From: Coccinella septempunctata
Lineage: Eukaryota; Arthropoda; Insecta; Coleoptera; Coccinellidae
NCBI RefSeq assembly: GCF_907165205.1
Contig: NC_058194.1
Span: forward strand, 1,054,824 to 1,118,823
DNA: 64,000 nt
Reading direction: 5' to 3'
Below the pieces are notes generated by a model. That model searched no databases. It was given only the letters and a program-made list of their open reading frames with translations, and was not told the origin of the DNA. Shown here piece by piece: positions 1 to 10,035 of the stretch. Within the stretch, counting starts at the first letter, position 1. Each line of letters opens with the position of its first letter. Position numbers and translations under genes: made by a program.

Positions 1-378
1 TACCAGAACACTGCAATTTCTTGATTGTTTTGCAAAACATTTGAGCCCATAATAGACTGCCTGTAGTTCTAAGAAATTTATGTGATTTTTCTTTTCGTCT
101 AGTGTCCACCAACCGTGTGTGTTTTCCTCATTGCAGTGTGCGCCCCAACCTGTGAGGGAGGAATCTGTGTAGATTTCTAGTTGAAAATCGTCTTTTTTAA
201 TATCATTTTTCGAATTAATGTTATTTAACCACCAGACTAAATCAGAGTGGAAACAGTTGGTCATTTTTGCATTATAATTCATGTTATTTTGTTTCAAAGC
301 TTGAATTTTTTCTCTCTCGAATGCTTTGGTATAGAGCCATCCGTTGTTCACTGCCGGACAAGCTGATACCAATAATCC
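1..378 (-). pseudogene. DIRS-type retrotransposon, RNase H region (fragment)
   Basis: Read on the minus strand, this stretch encodes an RNase H-like segment with the run YTDSSLTGWGAHC, followed by GWW and HINFLELQAV. That pattern is typical of the RNase H of DIRS1/PAT-type tyrosine-recombinase retrotransposons. The frame runs off the left edge of the window. Its upstream part (reverse transcriptase thumb) lies at 3165-3350; the two halves were separated by the foldback element at 379-3155. No recombinase is visible because the element continues outside the window. The family call rests on motif recognition only. Confidence 0.6.
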
Positions 379-1500
379 AGGTCTATGTCTCCAGCCCCCC
401 CAAATTTGAATTTTCATCTTTTTTTTATGCTCAAGTTTTGTACTAGTTTTGTACCGAAATGTACCGTTGGAAAAAAGTTTTGTACCCCTAATTAAATTGA
501 TGAAAATACGGTTTTCAGTTTGGGGGGGCCGTAGACATGCTCACCCCCACTTTTGAAATTGCAATGTTTTTATATCTCAAAGTTTTGTACTAGTTTTGTA
601 CCGAAGTGTACCGTGGAGAATAAGTTTTGTACCCTAAGATTAAGAGGTCTTAGGAGGGTTTCAAATTGGGGGGGCTGGAGACATGTTTTCGAAATAATGA
701 AGTTTCGGTTTCCGAAACAAGCTGAAACATGTGTACTAGTTTTGTACCGAAATGTACCGTTGAGAAATAGTTTTGTACCCTAATTAAAATGAAGAGAATA
801 CGGAGTTCAGTTCGGGGTAACAATAGACATGCTCACCCCTCACTTTCGAAATTGCAAATTTTTTATACTTCAAAGTTTTGTACTAGTTTTGTACCGAAAT
901 GTACCCTCAAGAAACATTTTTTTCCCTAAGATTAAGGGGTTTTAGTAGGGTTTCAAATTGGGGGAGGCTGAAGACATGTATTTTGAAATAATGAAGTTTC
1001 GGTTTCGGAAACAAGCTGAAACATGTGTACTAGTTTTGTACCGAAATGTACCGTTGAAAAAAAGTTTTGTACCCTAATCAAAATGAAAAAAATACGGACT
1101 TCAGTTCGCGGTAACAATTGACATGCTCACCCCCTCCCCTTTTGAAATTGCAAATTTTTTTTCTTTCAACGTTTTGTACTAGTTTTGTAACGAAATGTAC
1201 CCAAAAGAAAAATTTTTGTACCCTAAGATTAAAGGGTCTTAGGAAGGTTTCAAATTGGGGGCCTGGAGACATGAATTCCAAATAATGAGATTTCGGTTTC
1301 CGAAACAAGCTGAAACATGTGTATTAGTTTTGTACCGAAATGTACCGTTGAAAAAAATTTTGTACCCTTATTAAAATGAAGAAAATACGGAATTCAGTTT
1401 GGGGAAACTGTAGACATGCTCACCCCCAATTTTTTTCATTTCAAAGTTTTGTACCAAAATGTACCGTCAAAAAAAGTTTTGTAATCTAAGATTGAGAGGT
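379..1500 (+). repeat. Left arm: about four tandem units of 293 bp
   Basis: Successive units share the blocks GTACTAGTTTTGTACCGAAA, CCCTAAGATTAA, GGTTTCAAATTGGGGG and GAAACAAGCTGAAACATG. Spacing of the common anchor is 292, 294 and 293 bases. Short open frames here are by-products of the repeat and share the same peptide in several places; I do not consider them genes. Confidence 0.8.
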
Positions 1501-1899
1501 CATAGGCCATTCTACGAGAAAAATGAAAATCTTCAATTTTCTGATAACAGTTGAATCTTCTATACTAATAATATGAAAACACATTGACGTCTTTTTTTCA
1601 AAATCGTGTAGCATATTCTTACACAGACTCCAACCACTAGAGATAAAACATGAACAATCAACATACTATCAACAATGTTGATGCTATGGTATTCTCTTCT
1701 TTGGGAAACTCACAACCTCTTTGTCTTTCAAGACTTTCTAATTCACAGAAAAAGCTAACACATGGCGAAACTGTAAATAGGTTCTTTCGAAAGATTGATA
1801 ATCTTCAGTAATATTGGGGTACTCAATTTATCAACAGAATGTTTCAGATTTCCCTTCTGTCATTTGACCATTTCTGGAGTAGGATTCAATTATAAATTC

Positions 1900-3155
1900 T
1901 TTTCGCTTTTTTACATTTCGGTACAAAACTTCGAAAGAGAAAAAATTTTAATTTTAATTAGTGGGGGGTGAGTACGTGAACATCCCGTCCGAACTGAAAT
2001 ACGTATTTTCGTCATTTCAATTAGGAGCACGGGCGTAGCCAGGCGGGGGGGTTTTGGGGTTCAAACCCCAAACCCCCCCCCCCCCCCCCCGAAATAATAT
2101 AGTTACATAATATTAGTTTCAAATAGTTTCAATTTATATGTCAAAATCAGAAAAATTTCATTTCAAAACCCCCCCCGAAACACAACCCTGGCTACGCCTA
2201 TGATTAGGAGTACAAAACCATTTTCAACGGTACATTTCGGTACAGAACTTTAGCGTTAAACAAGTGCAAAATTGATGACTTTTCTCAACGTCGCGTCGCC
2301 ATGTATTCCTTTCTGATCTTAGGTTGATCAAATTTGACTTTATCAACGATTAATTTCGTTTTTAGAACGGTACATATCGGTACCAAACTAGTACACATGT
2401 TTCAGTTTGTTTCGAAAACCAAAATCTTATTACTTCGAAAAGATGTCTCCATCCCTGGAATTCTCCTAAGACCCCCAAATCTCAGAGTACAAAACTTTTG
2501 TTGACCATACAAAACCAGTACAAAATTTTTTCATAGAGAAAATTCGCATTTTCAAAAAAGGGGTGTACTTGCCTATAGCCCCTTATTAAAAATGATAATT
2601 CACTCATTCTATTTGGGGCTACAAAATTTTTTATCGAAGGTACATTTCAGTATCAAAAAAGTACAAAACCAATATCCCATATTCCTTGGTGTAAAAAAAA
2701 CACCCCTGAAGCCACAGTACTTTATATGGAGCACAGGTACACCCCCGGGGTAGAGAAGTGTGCTGTTTTTGTGACGGTACATTTCGGTACAGAACTAGTA
2801 TACATGTTTTAGCTTGTTTCGGAAACCGAAATCTCATTATTTCGAAAACATGTCTCCAGCCCCCCCAATTTGAAACCCTCCTAAGACCCCTTAAACTTAG
2901 GGTACAAAACTTTTTCTTGACGCTACATTTCGGTACAAAACTAGTACAAAACTTTGAGATAAAAAAATTTGCAATTTCCGAAGTGGGGGGTGAGCATGTA
3001 TACGACCCCTCTAAATTAAAAACCGTGTTTTCATCATTTTAATTAGGGGTACAAAACTTTTTATCAACGGTACATTTCGGTACAAAACTAGTACAAAACT
3101 TCAGTGTCAAAAAAATTTAAAAATTCAAATTTCGGGAGGTTGGAGACATAGACCT
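1900..3155 (-). repeat. Right arm: inverted copies of the 293-bp unit
   Basis: The blocks of the left arm recur here in reverse complement, for example CGGTACATTTCGGTAC near 2225, 2775 and 3070. The units are less regular than on the left and include a hAT-type MITE at 2028-2202 and an extra hairpin-like insert around 2690-2755. The two arms could in principle fold onto each other over more than 1 kb. Confidence 0.7.
2028..2202. mobile_element. hAT-type MITE, 175 bp, 8-bp TSD
   Basis: The ends are imperfect inverted repeats: CACGGGCGTAGCCAGG at 2028 and CCTGGCTACGCCTATG ending at 2202. The 8-bp sequence ATTAGGAG flanks both sides (2020-2027 and 2203-2210) and fits the nTnnnnAn preference of hAT transposases. 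The interior has opposing G-rich and C-rich tracts and no coding potential. It is younger than the foldback arm it interrupts. Confidence 0.85.
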
Positions 3156-3465
3156 CAATAATCCGATGAACTTAGCAAACTGCCTTATCCTAAAACTCTT
3201 TTCCATTTGAAAAAATTTTATGTGATATATTATTCTATTTTTCTTTTCAACCGGAAGTTCAATTTGTAGGGTATCTGTATGAAAAATAAATCCAAGAAAC
3301 TTGCAGGTTGGGGATGGAGTCAAAACACTTTTTTCTTGATTCTCGGCTACCGGGGGTAGTGCTGGTAGTGGGGATACGTTTACTTTAAAATCTTGTGGAT
3401 GAGTAGTACGAAAAGGCGGACTATATGGTGAAATAATTAACATCCTTGGACTGGATAGCGAAATA
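3156..3465 (-). pseudogene. DIRS-type reverse transcriptase fragment
   Basis: The minus strand encodes the runs TCKFLGFIFHTD and RQFAKFIGLL, which match the connection between reverse transcriptase and RNase H in DIRS-type elements. The reading continues, after the foldback element, into the RNase H segment at 1-378. Upstream of about 3350 the minus-strand translation no longer resembles reverse transcriptase, so the 5' part is missing or replaced. The fragment abuts a copia LTR at 3466. Confidence 0.6.
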
Positions 3466-3610
3466 TAATAACTATTTATTTCTAACACCTCGTCATTCGA
3501 TTCGTTACATAGTACGACTCAACTATTAACTAACTTAAACATAGGTTAGAATCCTAATCCACAGAGAAAACATAGAACAAAATAAAGTATTCTTTTTCCT
3601 ATTCTTAACA
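3466..3610 (-). repeat. Copia 3' LTR (copy 1)
   Basis: On the minus strand the segment begins TGTTAAGAATAGG directly after the purine tract GGAGGAG (complement of 3611-3617), the usual start of a 3' LTR. The distal 58 bases recur at 35864-35923, beside the second copia copy, so both belong to one family. The end at 3466 lacks the terminal CA and the last ~20 bases seen in copy 2, so it is truncated. Confidence 0.65.
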
Positions 3611-4719
3611 CTCCTCCACAATTTGATAAATTTTTCTTTCCTTTACAAGTAACCTAATAAAGAAACTAATTTTTCAAATTGAATTCGTCCAATTGATTTA
3701 GTAGCAAATCTGCTTCTTGTTCGCATGTACTAACATAAGTAATGTTTATTAATTTTTTAACATAAATATCTTGAACAAAATTCACCTTGATAGATATGTG
3801 CTTATGTTCGTTCTCACACTTATTTTGCTTAACAATGTGAATAACACTCTGATTATCCTCATATATTTGAGATGGTATGATATTCTCTACTATACCTAGA
3901 TCTAACAATAGGTTTTGCATTCACAATATTTCTGGAATAGTTATACTAAGTGCAACAAATTCAGCTTCACAAGAAGACAAAGCCACACTCTTTTGGTTTC
4001 GCGATATTCATTGAACTGTATTACCATAAATCTTGATAACAAATCCAGAAGTAGATTTACGATCATTAGCTTCATTAGCCCAATCAGCATCACAAAAGGC
4101 TTGTAAAATATTTTCTCCCGAAAAAATTTTATATACTAATTTTAGATTTATTGTACGCTTGAGGTATCTTAAAATTCTTTTCAAATATTTCCAAAGTAAA
4201 TCAAATCAATCAATCGAAACCTAGTATGGTTTCGATTGATATCTACTCAAATATGATATCGCAAAACATATATCAGCTCGTGTAGTTAAAGATAAATACA
4301 TCAAACACCCAATAAGTTCTCTAAACGGCTTATCATAAACAGAAACACTCTCTGAATAAACATCATCATCAATGCCTAAAGTTGGTTTGAGTTGCATTGG
4401 CGTGAACTGTCCACGACAATGCTCCATATTGAATTCAATTAATAATCTTTCAATGAAATTTGTTTGACTCAATTCAAGAATTTGATTCTGTATATCTCTG
4501 TCAACTTTCAAACCTAAAAAATAATTTACTTCGCGTAGATCTTTCATTATAAATGCTGTTTTTAGATATTGTTTCAAAGTAGTTAAACACTCATTATCAT
4601 TACTAACTATGAGCAAATCATCAACCTACATTATCAAATATATAACACAAGTACCGATAAATTTTGTTAATAAACATTTATCTGATTCAGCAATTGAAAA
4701 GCCAAAATTGATTAAGGCC
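3611..4719 (-). pseudogene. Ty1/copia pol fragment (RT and RNase H)
   Basis: The minus strand encodes the end of a copia reverse transcriptase (VDDLLIVSNDNE, then YFLGLKV, then LTTRADICFAISYLSRY) and RNase H (IYEDNQSVIHI, HKHISIKVNFV). Gag, protease and integrase are absent: the element is cut at about 4719, where a Harbinger-type terminal sequence starts. A stop codon precedes the VDD motif, and the segment between about 3910 and 4230 is in broken frames, so no product is expected. Order and orientation agree with the 3' LTR at 3466-3610. Confidence 0.8.
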
Positions 4720-5219
4720 CGGTACTTTCACCTTCGAATAAATTTTATTCACTGTCAATAAATTTCCGTCAAATAATTTCCTATCTGAAGGATGCCTTAT
4801 TTCGGTGCTTTCAGATGAAATTATTTGACGAATAACAATTCTATGAAAACACGGTATACTACTTTTCACTGATTAATGTAAAATAAGACACCGCATTGTA
4901 GAAATTGTCATTATTCCAACTAGAAAGCAAATATTTCGTGAAAATCACACAAAGAATAATTATATATAAAGAATCTAAAAAATTCAACCAATAATGACGT
5001 ACCGATATTCGATCTATGACAAATAAACTCTTTCAATTACTATTAATATTTGCATCCATGTTTATCAAATTGGAAGAGATTCGTCGGAGAATTTTTAAAT
5101 AAAGGATTTTTTGAAGAAAAAGTGTCCAAATTCCTGCTATCTCTTTCAATTACGTTTCAGTGACAGATTTATTCGATGAATAACACTATCTGAAACTGAA
5201 AAGACTGCATTTTTACTTA
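4716..5219. mobile_element. Partial Harbinger-family end or MITE
   Basis: GGCCCGGTACTTTCACCTTC starts at 4716 after TAA and recurs at 5220 after TTA, where the Harbinger transposon begins. The intervening 500 bp contains imperfect palindromes (TTTATTCGATGAATAACAC near 5170 and its near complement around 5315), as expected for subterminal regions of this family. No closing inverted copy of the end was found, so this is probably a truncated relative. Confidence 0.45.
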
Positions 5220-5246
5220 GGCCCGGTACTTTCACCTTCGAATAAC
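5220..5246 (+). repeat. Left terminal repeat of Harbinger transposon
   Basis: The repeat starts GGCCCGGTACTTTCACCTTC after the trinucleotide TTA, the target preferred by PIF/Harbinger transposases. It lies 287 bp upstream of the transposase start codon. The matching right end was not located and may lie beyond the later insertions or be lost. Confidence 0.6.
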
Positions 5247-5506
5247 TAAATTTATTTGACAGATAAGTCTTATTCATAGAATAAGTGAAAATGATCGTCT
5301 TTTCACTTCCAGATAGTGTTATTCGTCGAATAAATAATGCCTATTCGCCGAATAAGATATATATCGAATAAGGATATGTCAGATATGAACATAGAGATAT
5401 GAATGTCAGTACGTTATTATTAGTTGAAAGTTTTGATTCTTGATATATGGTGATTCGTTGTGTTATTTGTTATAAATATTTGCTGGATATATCATTGAAT
5501 TTTAAT

Positions 5507-6617
5507 ATGGATGATATTTTCGAGTTATTCAGCGATCCAGATCTTGAGCTCTTGGAATATACATATCCTGAACGAGGGTATCATTTAAGGCAAAGAATTG
5601 ATCACTGTTCTAGATGGAATGATGAAGAGTTCTTCAGAAGGTTCAGATTTTCCAAAGCTACAGTTTCTTTTATTTTACGAGAAATTGAATCAGATCTTCG
5701 TAATCGAACTGATTGGTATGTGGTGTTTGTAACATATACCTTCCTATTATAATAAATTCATATATTCCCTTACAATTGTTGTGATTGCCTCTTTTAACTT
5801 CAGGAATTCGAATCGTGCTGTCAGTCCAATGGATAAGTTACTACTCACTTTGAGGTTTCTGGCAACAGGAGATTTTTATATATCCATGGGAGACTTTCTA
5901 GGCATTCACAAAACCACTTCTGGTAGAATAATTAAGCAAGTAGTAACAGCTATTTGTAAACTATTTCCTCATCACGTATATCTTCCAAGAACACAAGAGG
6001 AACAAGCAGCGGGAAAAAGAGATTTTCATGATATATCTCGCTTTCCTAGAGTTGTAGGTGCAATTGATTGCACCCATATAAGAATTAAGTCTCCTGGTGG
6101 ACCAAATGCAGAAGTCTTTCGCAATCGAAAAGGCTTCTTCTCATTGAACTGTCAGGTCGTTTGCAATGCAAAATTGCAAATTATTGGTTTGGTGTGTCGC
6201 TGGCCTGGCGATAACCACATATTTGAAAATTCTGCAGTGAAAATGAGACTTCAAAATAATGAAATGGGAAATGGAGTCCTTCTTGCTGATCGAGGCTATG
6301 CGGCCAAATCTTTTATTATTACCCCATTGAGTAATCCACAAAGCGAGGTAGAAATTTTGTACAACGAATCTCACATCAGAACCAGAAATACCATAGAGCG
6401 TCTTTTTGGAGTGTGGAAAAGGAGATTTCCAATATTATCCATCGGAATAAGATGTGACCTGACCCTTACAAAAAGGATAATAGTAGCTTGTGCCGTTTTA
6501 CACAATATTGCCGTTCAGCAGAAAGAACGGCATTTTGCAAATGGTTTCAATTTTCAAGAATTTCCGGAAGATAATATTGATGATTTTCTTAGATTATTTC
6601 GAACAATTGTTAAATAG
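5507..6617 (+). CDS. PIF/Harbinger DDE transposase, two exons
   Basis: This gene encodes the catalytic transposase of a PIF/Harbinger DNA transposon, a nuclear enzyme that cuts and joins the transposon ends at TWA targets. Exon 1 (5507-5715) starts MDDIFELFSDPD and ends at a GTATGT donor. Exon 2 (5804-6617) follows a TTTTAACTTCAG acceptor, and the joined frame is open, about 340 residues, a normal size for the family. The catalytic acidic residues are visible in VGAIDCTHIRIK, LLADRGYAAK and NTIERLFGVWKRRF. The codon reading is uninterrupted, so it could be functional. An AATAAA lies at 6645, just past the stop. The convergent accessory gene ends only about 85 bp away. Confidence 0.88.
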
Positions 6618-6644
6618 TGGAAACACAGACTAGTTTTCTCAAAT

Positions 6645-6656
6645 AATAAATTTATT
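6645..6656. terminator. Abutting polyadenylation signals of convergent Harbinger genes
   Basis: AATAAA on the plus strand (6645-6650) is directly followed by TTTATT (6651-6656), which is AATAAA on the minus strand. They sit between the stop codons of the transposase (6617) and the accessory gene (6703). The role as poly(A) signals is inferred from position. Confidence 0.5.
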
Positions 6657-6702
6657 TCTAATACAGAATATCTAAATTATTGGAGTTTTTTTTTTCTTGA
6701 AC

Positions 6703-6963
6703 TTATTTCAATTTCAAGCAATTCCATTTCTTTTTCTGCCTTTTTTTTTCTCTTTCATTTTTTTCTTCGGCACGTCTATCTTCCTGCCTCGCATTATGTA
6801 TCTGCTGTATCAGCAATTCTTCCCGTAGCCTCAGGAGATTGTCTATTTTCTGATTATTGTCCTCTTCGTTTCTCCCACGTGGAGTAAGCACTGGATGCCT
6901 CTTTGACTTCAAGACAGCGGGTGACCAATCTGTCCAAATCCTTTTTCTTTTCTGCATTTTATC
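6703..6963 (-). CDS. Harbinger accessory (Myb/SANT-like) protein, last exon
   Basis: This is the 3' exon of the second gene of the Harbinger element. It opens after a TAATTTCAG acceptor (minus strand, at 6964) and encodes a basic segment (MQKRKRIWTDWSP) followed by a charged, probably coiled-coil tail rich in E, K, R and Q that ends NCLKLK. Charged helical tails of this kind are common in the DNA-binding partner of PIF/Harbinger transposases. The preceding exons are at 20794-21792, since a BEL/Pao element has landed in the intron. The link between the two parts is inferred from matching splice borders and the GTTTAT duplication around the BEL element. Confidence 0.6.
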   Translation of the reverse strand, partial: DKMQKRKRIWTDWSPAVLKSKRHPVLTPRGRNEEDNNQKIDNLLRLREELLIQQIHNARQEDRRAEEKNEREKKRQKKKWNCLKLK

Positions 6964-6985
6964 CTGAAATTACGAAAATGTTTAT

Positions 6986-7239
6986 TGTTTTGTATGTGTG
7001 TTGTGTGTAGACGACACCAATTTTCTGAATTATTTGTAAAAAAAAAACAACAAAAGACAAATATCGAATAATTACGTTTATTCAACGTGATGTTTACATT
7101 AGCGTGTATCGCAGACGAATGAATAAAATTGCCGCGCTTCTTGTCGATGCCTGCCGTATCCCCTCCTTTCGGCGAATCGCTCGCATCGATGTCTCGCTTG
7201 GATCTTGGATCAGCGGCGTAGAGGGAACGGGTTCTAACA
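6986..7239 (-). repeat. BEL1 left LTR (3' LTR), 254 bp
   Basis: The LTR begins TGTTTTGTATG and ends GGTTCTAACA on the plus strand. It matches 12776-12932 plus 20455-20550 apart from small differences such as the length of an A run. It contains the full sequence across the point where the other LTR was hit by the MULE, which is what makes the MULE target duplication readable. Confidence 0.85.
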
Positions 7240-7279
7240 TATACCGCCCCCCTTGAAAGCCTCCAGGCTTTTAATAAGG

Positions 7280-10030
7280 CTATTCTTGATTTGGTAGGAC
7301 ACACAGTTTCACCGCTGGTCGTTTGAAGACACCAGTGGCGGTTTTGATGGTGACGGCTCGGACGATGTTGTCTTTTCCCGGATGGATCTCGATGACTCTC
7401 CCAATTCTCCATTTTAGAGGAGGAAGCCCATCTTCCTTGCACAGTACGAGAACACCAATCTTCAGCAAATCATTGCAGCGCTCTTTCCATTTCGTACGCT
7501 GTTGCAAGCTGGATATGTATTCGCTTTTCCATTTGGTCCAGAATTGTTGCAGAATTTGCTGGCATCTTTGGAATCGTGAGAGACGATTCATTTTCATATC
7601 TAGCAGATTGTGGTCAGGTATGGTGTTTAAAGATCCACCAATTAAGAAATGCGCAGGAGTGAGAGGTAATGTATCATTTGGGTCATTAGAAAGAGGATAA
7701 AGCGGGCGGGAATTCAAGCAAGATTCTATTTGGCATAATACCGTAGAAAATTCTTCGTAGGTTAATTTTGAATCTCCCATCACCCTGTATAGATGATGCT
7801 TCACTGATTTCACACCAGCCTCCCATATACCACCAAAGTGGGGTGCCTTTGCCGGAATGAAGTTCCAGCAGATTCCATCAGAGGTTAAATTGTTTGCAAT
7901 GATTTCACTATTATGTTTGAAGAAGTTTTTTATTTCATTATTCGCACCTACAAAGGTAGTGCCATTATCCGAAAATAAGATAGCCGATTTTCCACGTCTC
8001 GCAAAAAATCTCCTCAAAGCAGCTAAAAAACATTCGGTGGTTAGGTCACTCACAACCTCTAGATGAATTGCCTTAACACTGAGACATACAAAAAGAGCTA
8101 TATAAGCCTTCGTAGTTTTATAATTTTTTGTTTTTCTGTCTCTGATTGAAAATGGACCTGCATAGTCAATACCAGATGTCGAGAATGGACGCGATGGCGA
8201 AACTCGTTCTTTGGGAAGATTGCCCATAAGATATTTTTCGGATTTTGCTTGGAAGCGAAAACATCGTGTACATTCGTGTACGACCTTCCTTACGAGATTT
8301 CGACCAGAGATTGGCCAGTATCTTTCTCTCAAAGATGCTAATAATAGCTGTGGACCGGCATGCAATAGGCGAATATGTTCATGTCGAGCTAAAAGAGTCG
8401 TGAAATGATTGTTGGCTGGTAGCACGGCTGGGTGTTTTTTGTGGAAGTGGAAGTTCGAATTTTGTATTCTACCACCAACTCTGATGATTTGCTCACTGTC
8501 CAAGAATGGGTTCAGACCTGCGAGATTACCTTTGTAATTGACGTCGTGTCCCTTGGAAAGAGCATTATGATCTTGAGGGAAAGCGTGCCTTTGGACAATG
8601 CGTATCAATAGATTCGAGGATTCTTGGAGTTCTGAAGGCGTTAAAACACCAAGTTTTCTGGAATTGGGTTCAGTCTTGAGGTTATTTTTAAAACGGACTA
8701 TCCAGGCGAATGTCCTTTGTAATTTCAAGAAGGATGAAAATCTGCCGATATTTTCCAGGAAGTTGTGATCGATACTGAGAAAAGTTTTGATATGTTTCAT
8801 TTCGGGAAGATCATTTGGTGTAGGGATTGAAAGTTTATTCATTGGCCAATCGCTGTCCGAGTGGACAAGCCACTTGGGACCATGGAACCAAAGACTGTTA
8901 TTAATGAGTTTTGTAGGGGTTACTCCTCGTGACAGTAAGTCTGCGGGATTTTCTGCGGTGTTTATGTAATTCCAACAATCGGGATCGGTTAAATTCTGAA
9001 TTTGAGCTACTCTGTTGGCAACAAAGGTTTTCAATAAACTCGGAGAAGACCTTATCCAAGCTAATACGATTGTGGAGTCGCTCCAATAGTATGTTCTATT
9101 GAATGATATTTTGATTGAGTCCTTCACCTTGTTCATGAGATCAGCCAACAGTGTGGCCCCACAAAGTTCCAGTTTGGGTATTGTGGTTTGTTTCAAAGGT
9201 GCAACTCTCGTTTTTGCACAAAGAATGTTGCAAGTATAATTGCCGAAAGCATCAATAGAACGAATGAATACACATGCCCCATATGCAGCTTCTGAGGCGT
9301 CACAGAAACCGTGTAGTTCTATCGAAGTAGAATCGCTGCATTGAACATGTCGAGGGAATTCAATCTCATTCAGTTTGTTGAGATGTGAACGATAAGATAG
9401 CCATTTCGAATGTAGATCCATGGGAATGCTTTCATCCCAAGAGATGTTCAATTTCCACAGTTGTTGCAAGATGATCTTGGCAACAATCGTAGCAGGTGAG
9501 AGAAGCCCGAGTGGGTCGAAAATTTGGCAAATGGATGACAGTATTTGACGTTTTGTGATTTTTTCGGTAAAATTATTACTGGAGATAGTATAGGTTAAAA
9601 CATCAGAGGAAGAGTTCCATAGTAAGCCTAAGGTTTTATTTTGTTCTCTACTGCCGATGGTGAGTAGAAAGTCTTCTTGTGATTGTATTTCTTGAAAGTT
9701 TGATACCCATTTTCTCAAGGTAAAACCGTGCTGTTCAAGAAGATTGGATAAAATTCGTTTTATGTAAAGAAGTTCTTCGAGTGAATCGCTTCCAGTAAGT
9801 AGATCATCTACATAAAAATCCTGCAGTATGATTGAAGCAATTTTCGGAAATTCAACTTGATGAAGATATGCTACTTCATGTAGGCATCGAATAGACAGGA
9901 AAGCTGCACAGGCAGTTCCGTAAGTAGCAGTGTTGAGGGTAAAGGTTGAGATTTTCTCATTTGGATTGAAACGCCAAAGAATTTTTTGCAGAAAACGATG
10001 TTCGTGATTGATGTAGACCTGCCGATACAT
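7280..10030 (-). pseudogene. BEL1 pol: RT, RNase H and integrase
   Basis: This minus-strand frame of 916 codons covers the C-terminal two thirds of a BEL/Pao polyprotein. In order it shows the reverse transcriptase motif FYVDDLLTGSDS, an RNase H with LHGFCDASEAAYGACVF, an integrase zinc region (RLLHAG...CTRCFRF) and integrase core motifs FSDNGTTFVGA and GGIWEAGVKS. It is continuous from start to stop, but it is separated from the gag/protease frame at 10036 by a single-base frameshift inside the reverse transcriptase domain. This copy therefore cannot make the full polyprotein. Otherwise it is well preserved, which argues for a fairly recent insertion. Confidence 0.88.
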
Positions 10031-10035
10031 CTTGG

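Larger units (their letters stand above)
379..3155. mobile_element. Foldback element with tandem-repeat arms and 9-bp TSD
   Basis: The ends are inverted copies: AGGTCTATGTCTCCAG at 379 and its complement, with one change, ending at 3155. CAATAATCC occurs directly outside both ends (370-378 and 3156-3164), a perfect 9-bp target-site duplication. The left arm consists of about four tandem units of roughly 293 bp, with anchors AGACATGCTCACC near 533, 825, 1119 and 1412. Each unit contains GTACCGAAATGTACCG. The right arm (about 1900-3155) contains the same units in reverse complement, more diverged. The middle (about 1500-1900) is unique. No transposase is encoded. A 9-bp duplication suits the Mutator/Foldback group; that assignment is inference. 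Confidence 0.8.

Noticed and set aside
379..1500. CRISPR-like array
   Set aside because: The units are long, contiguous and diverged, with no short repeats separated by unique spacers, and the DNA is eukaryotic.
553..3042. Several 60-95-codon frames containing the same peptide (KTCLQPPQFETLLRP-like and similar)
   Set aside because: They are translations of the 293-bp repeat unit in different copies and frames, with no consistent start or motif.
6909..7442. 177-codon minus-strand frame across the BEL1 LTR edge
   Set aside because: It runs from the pol end through the LTR into a Harbinger exon in a different phase, so it is composite by chance.
7323..7700. 125-codon plus-strand frame opposite the BEL1 integrase
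   Set aside because: Antisense shadow of a well-supported pol frame.
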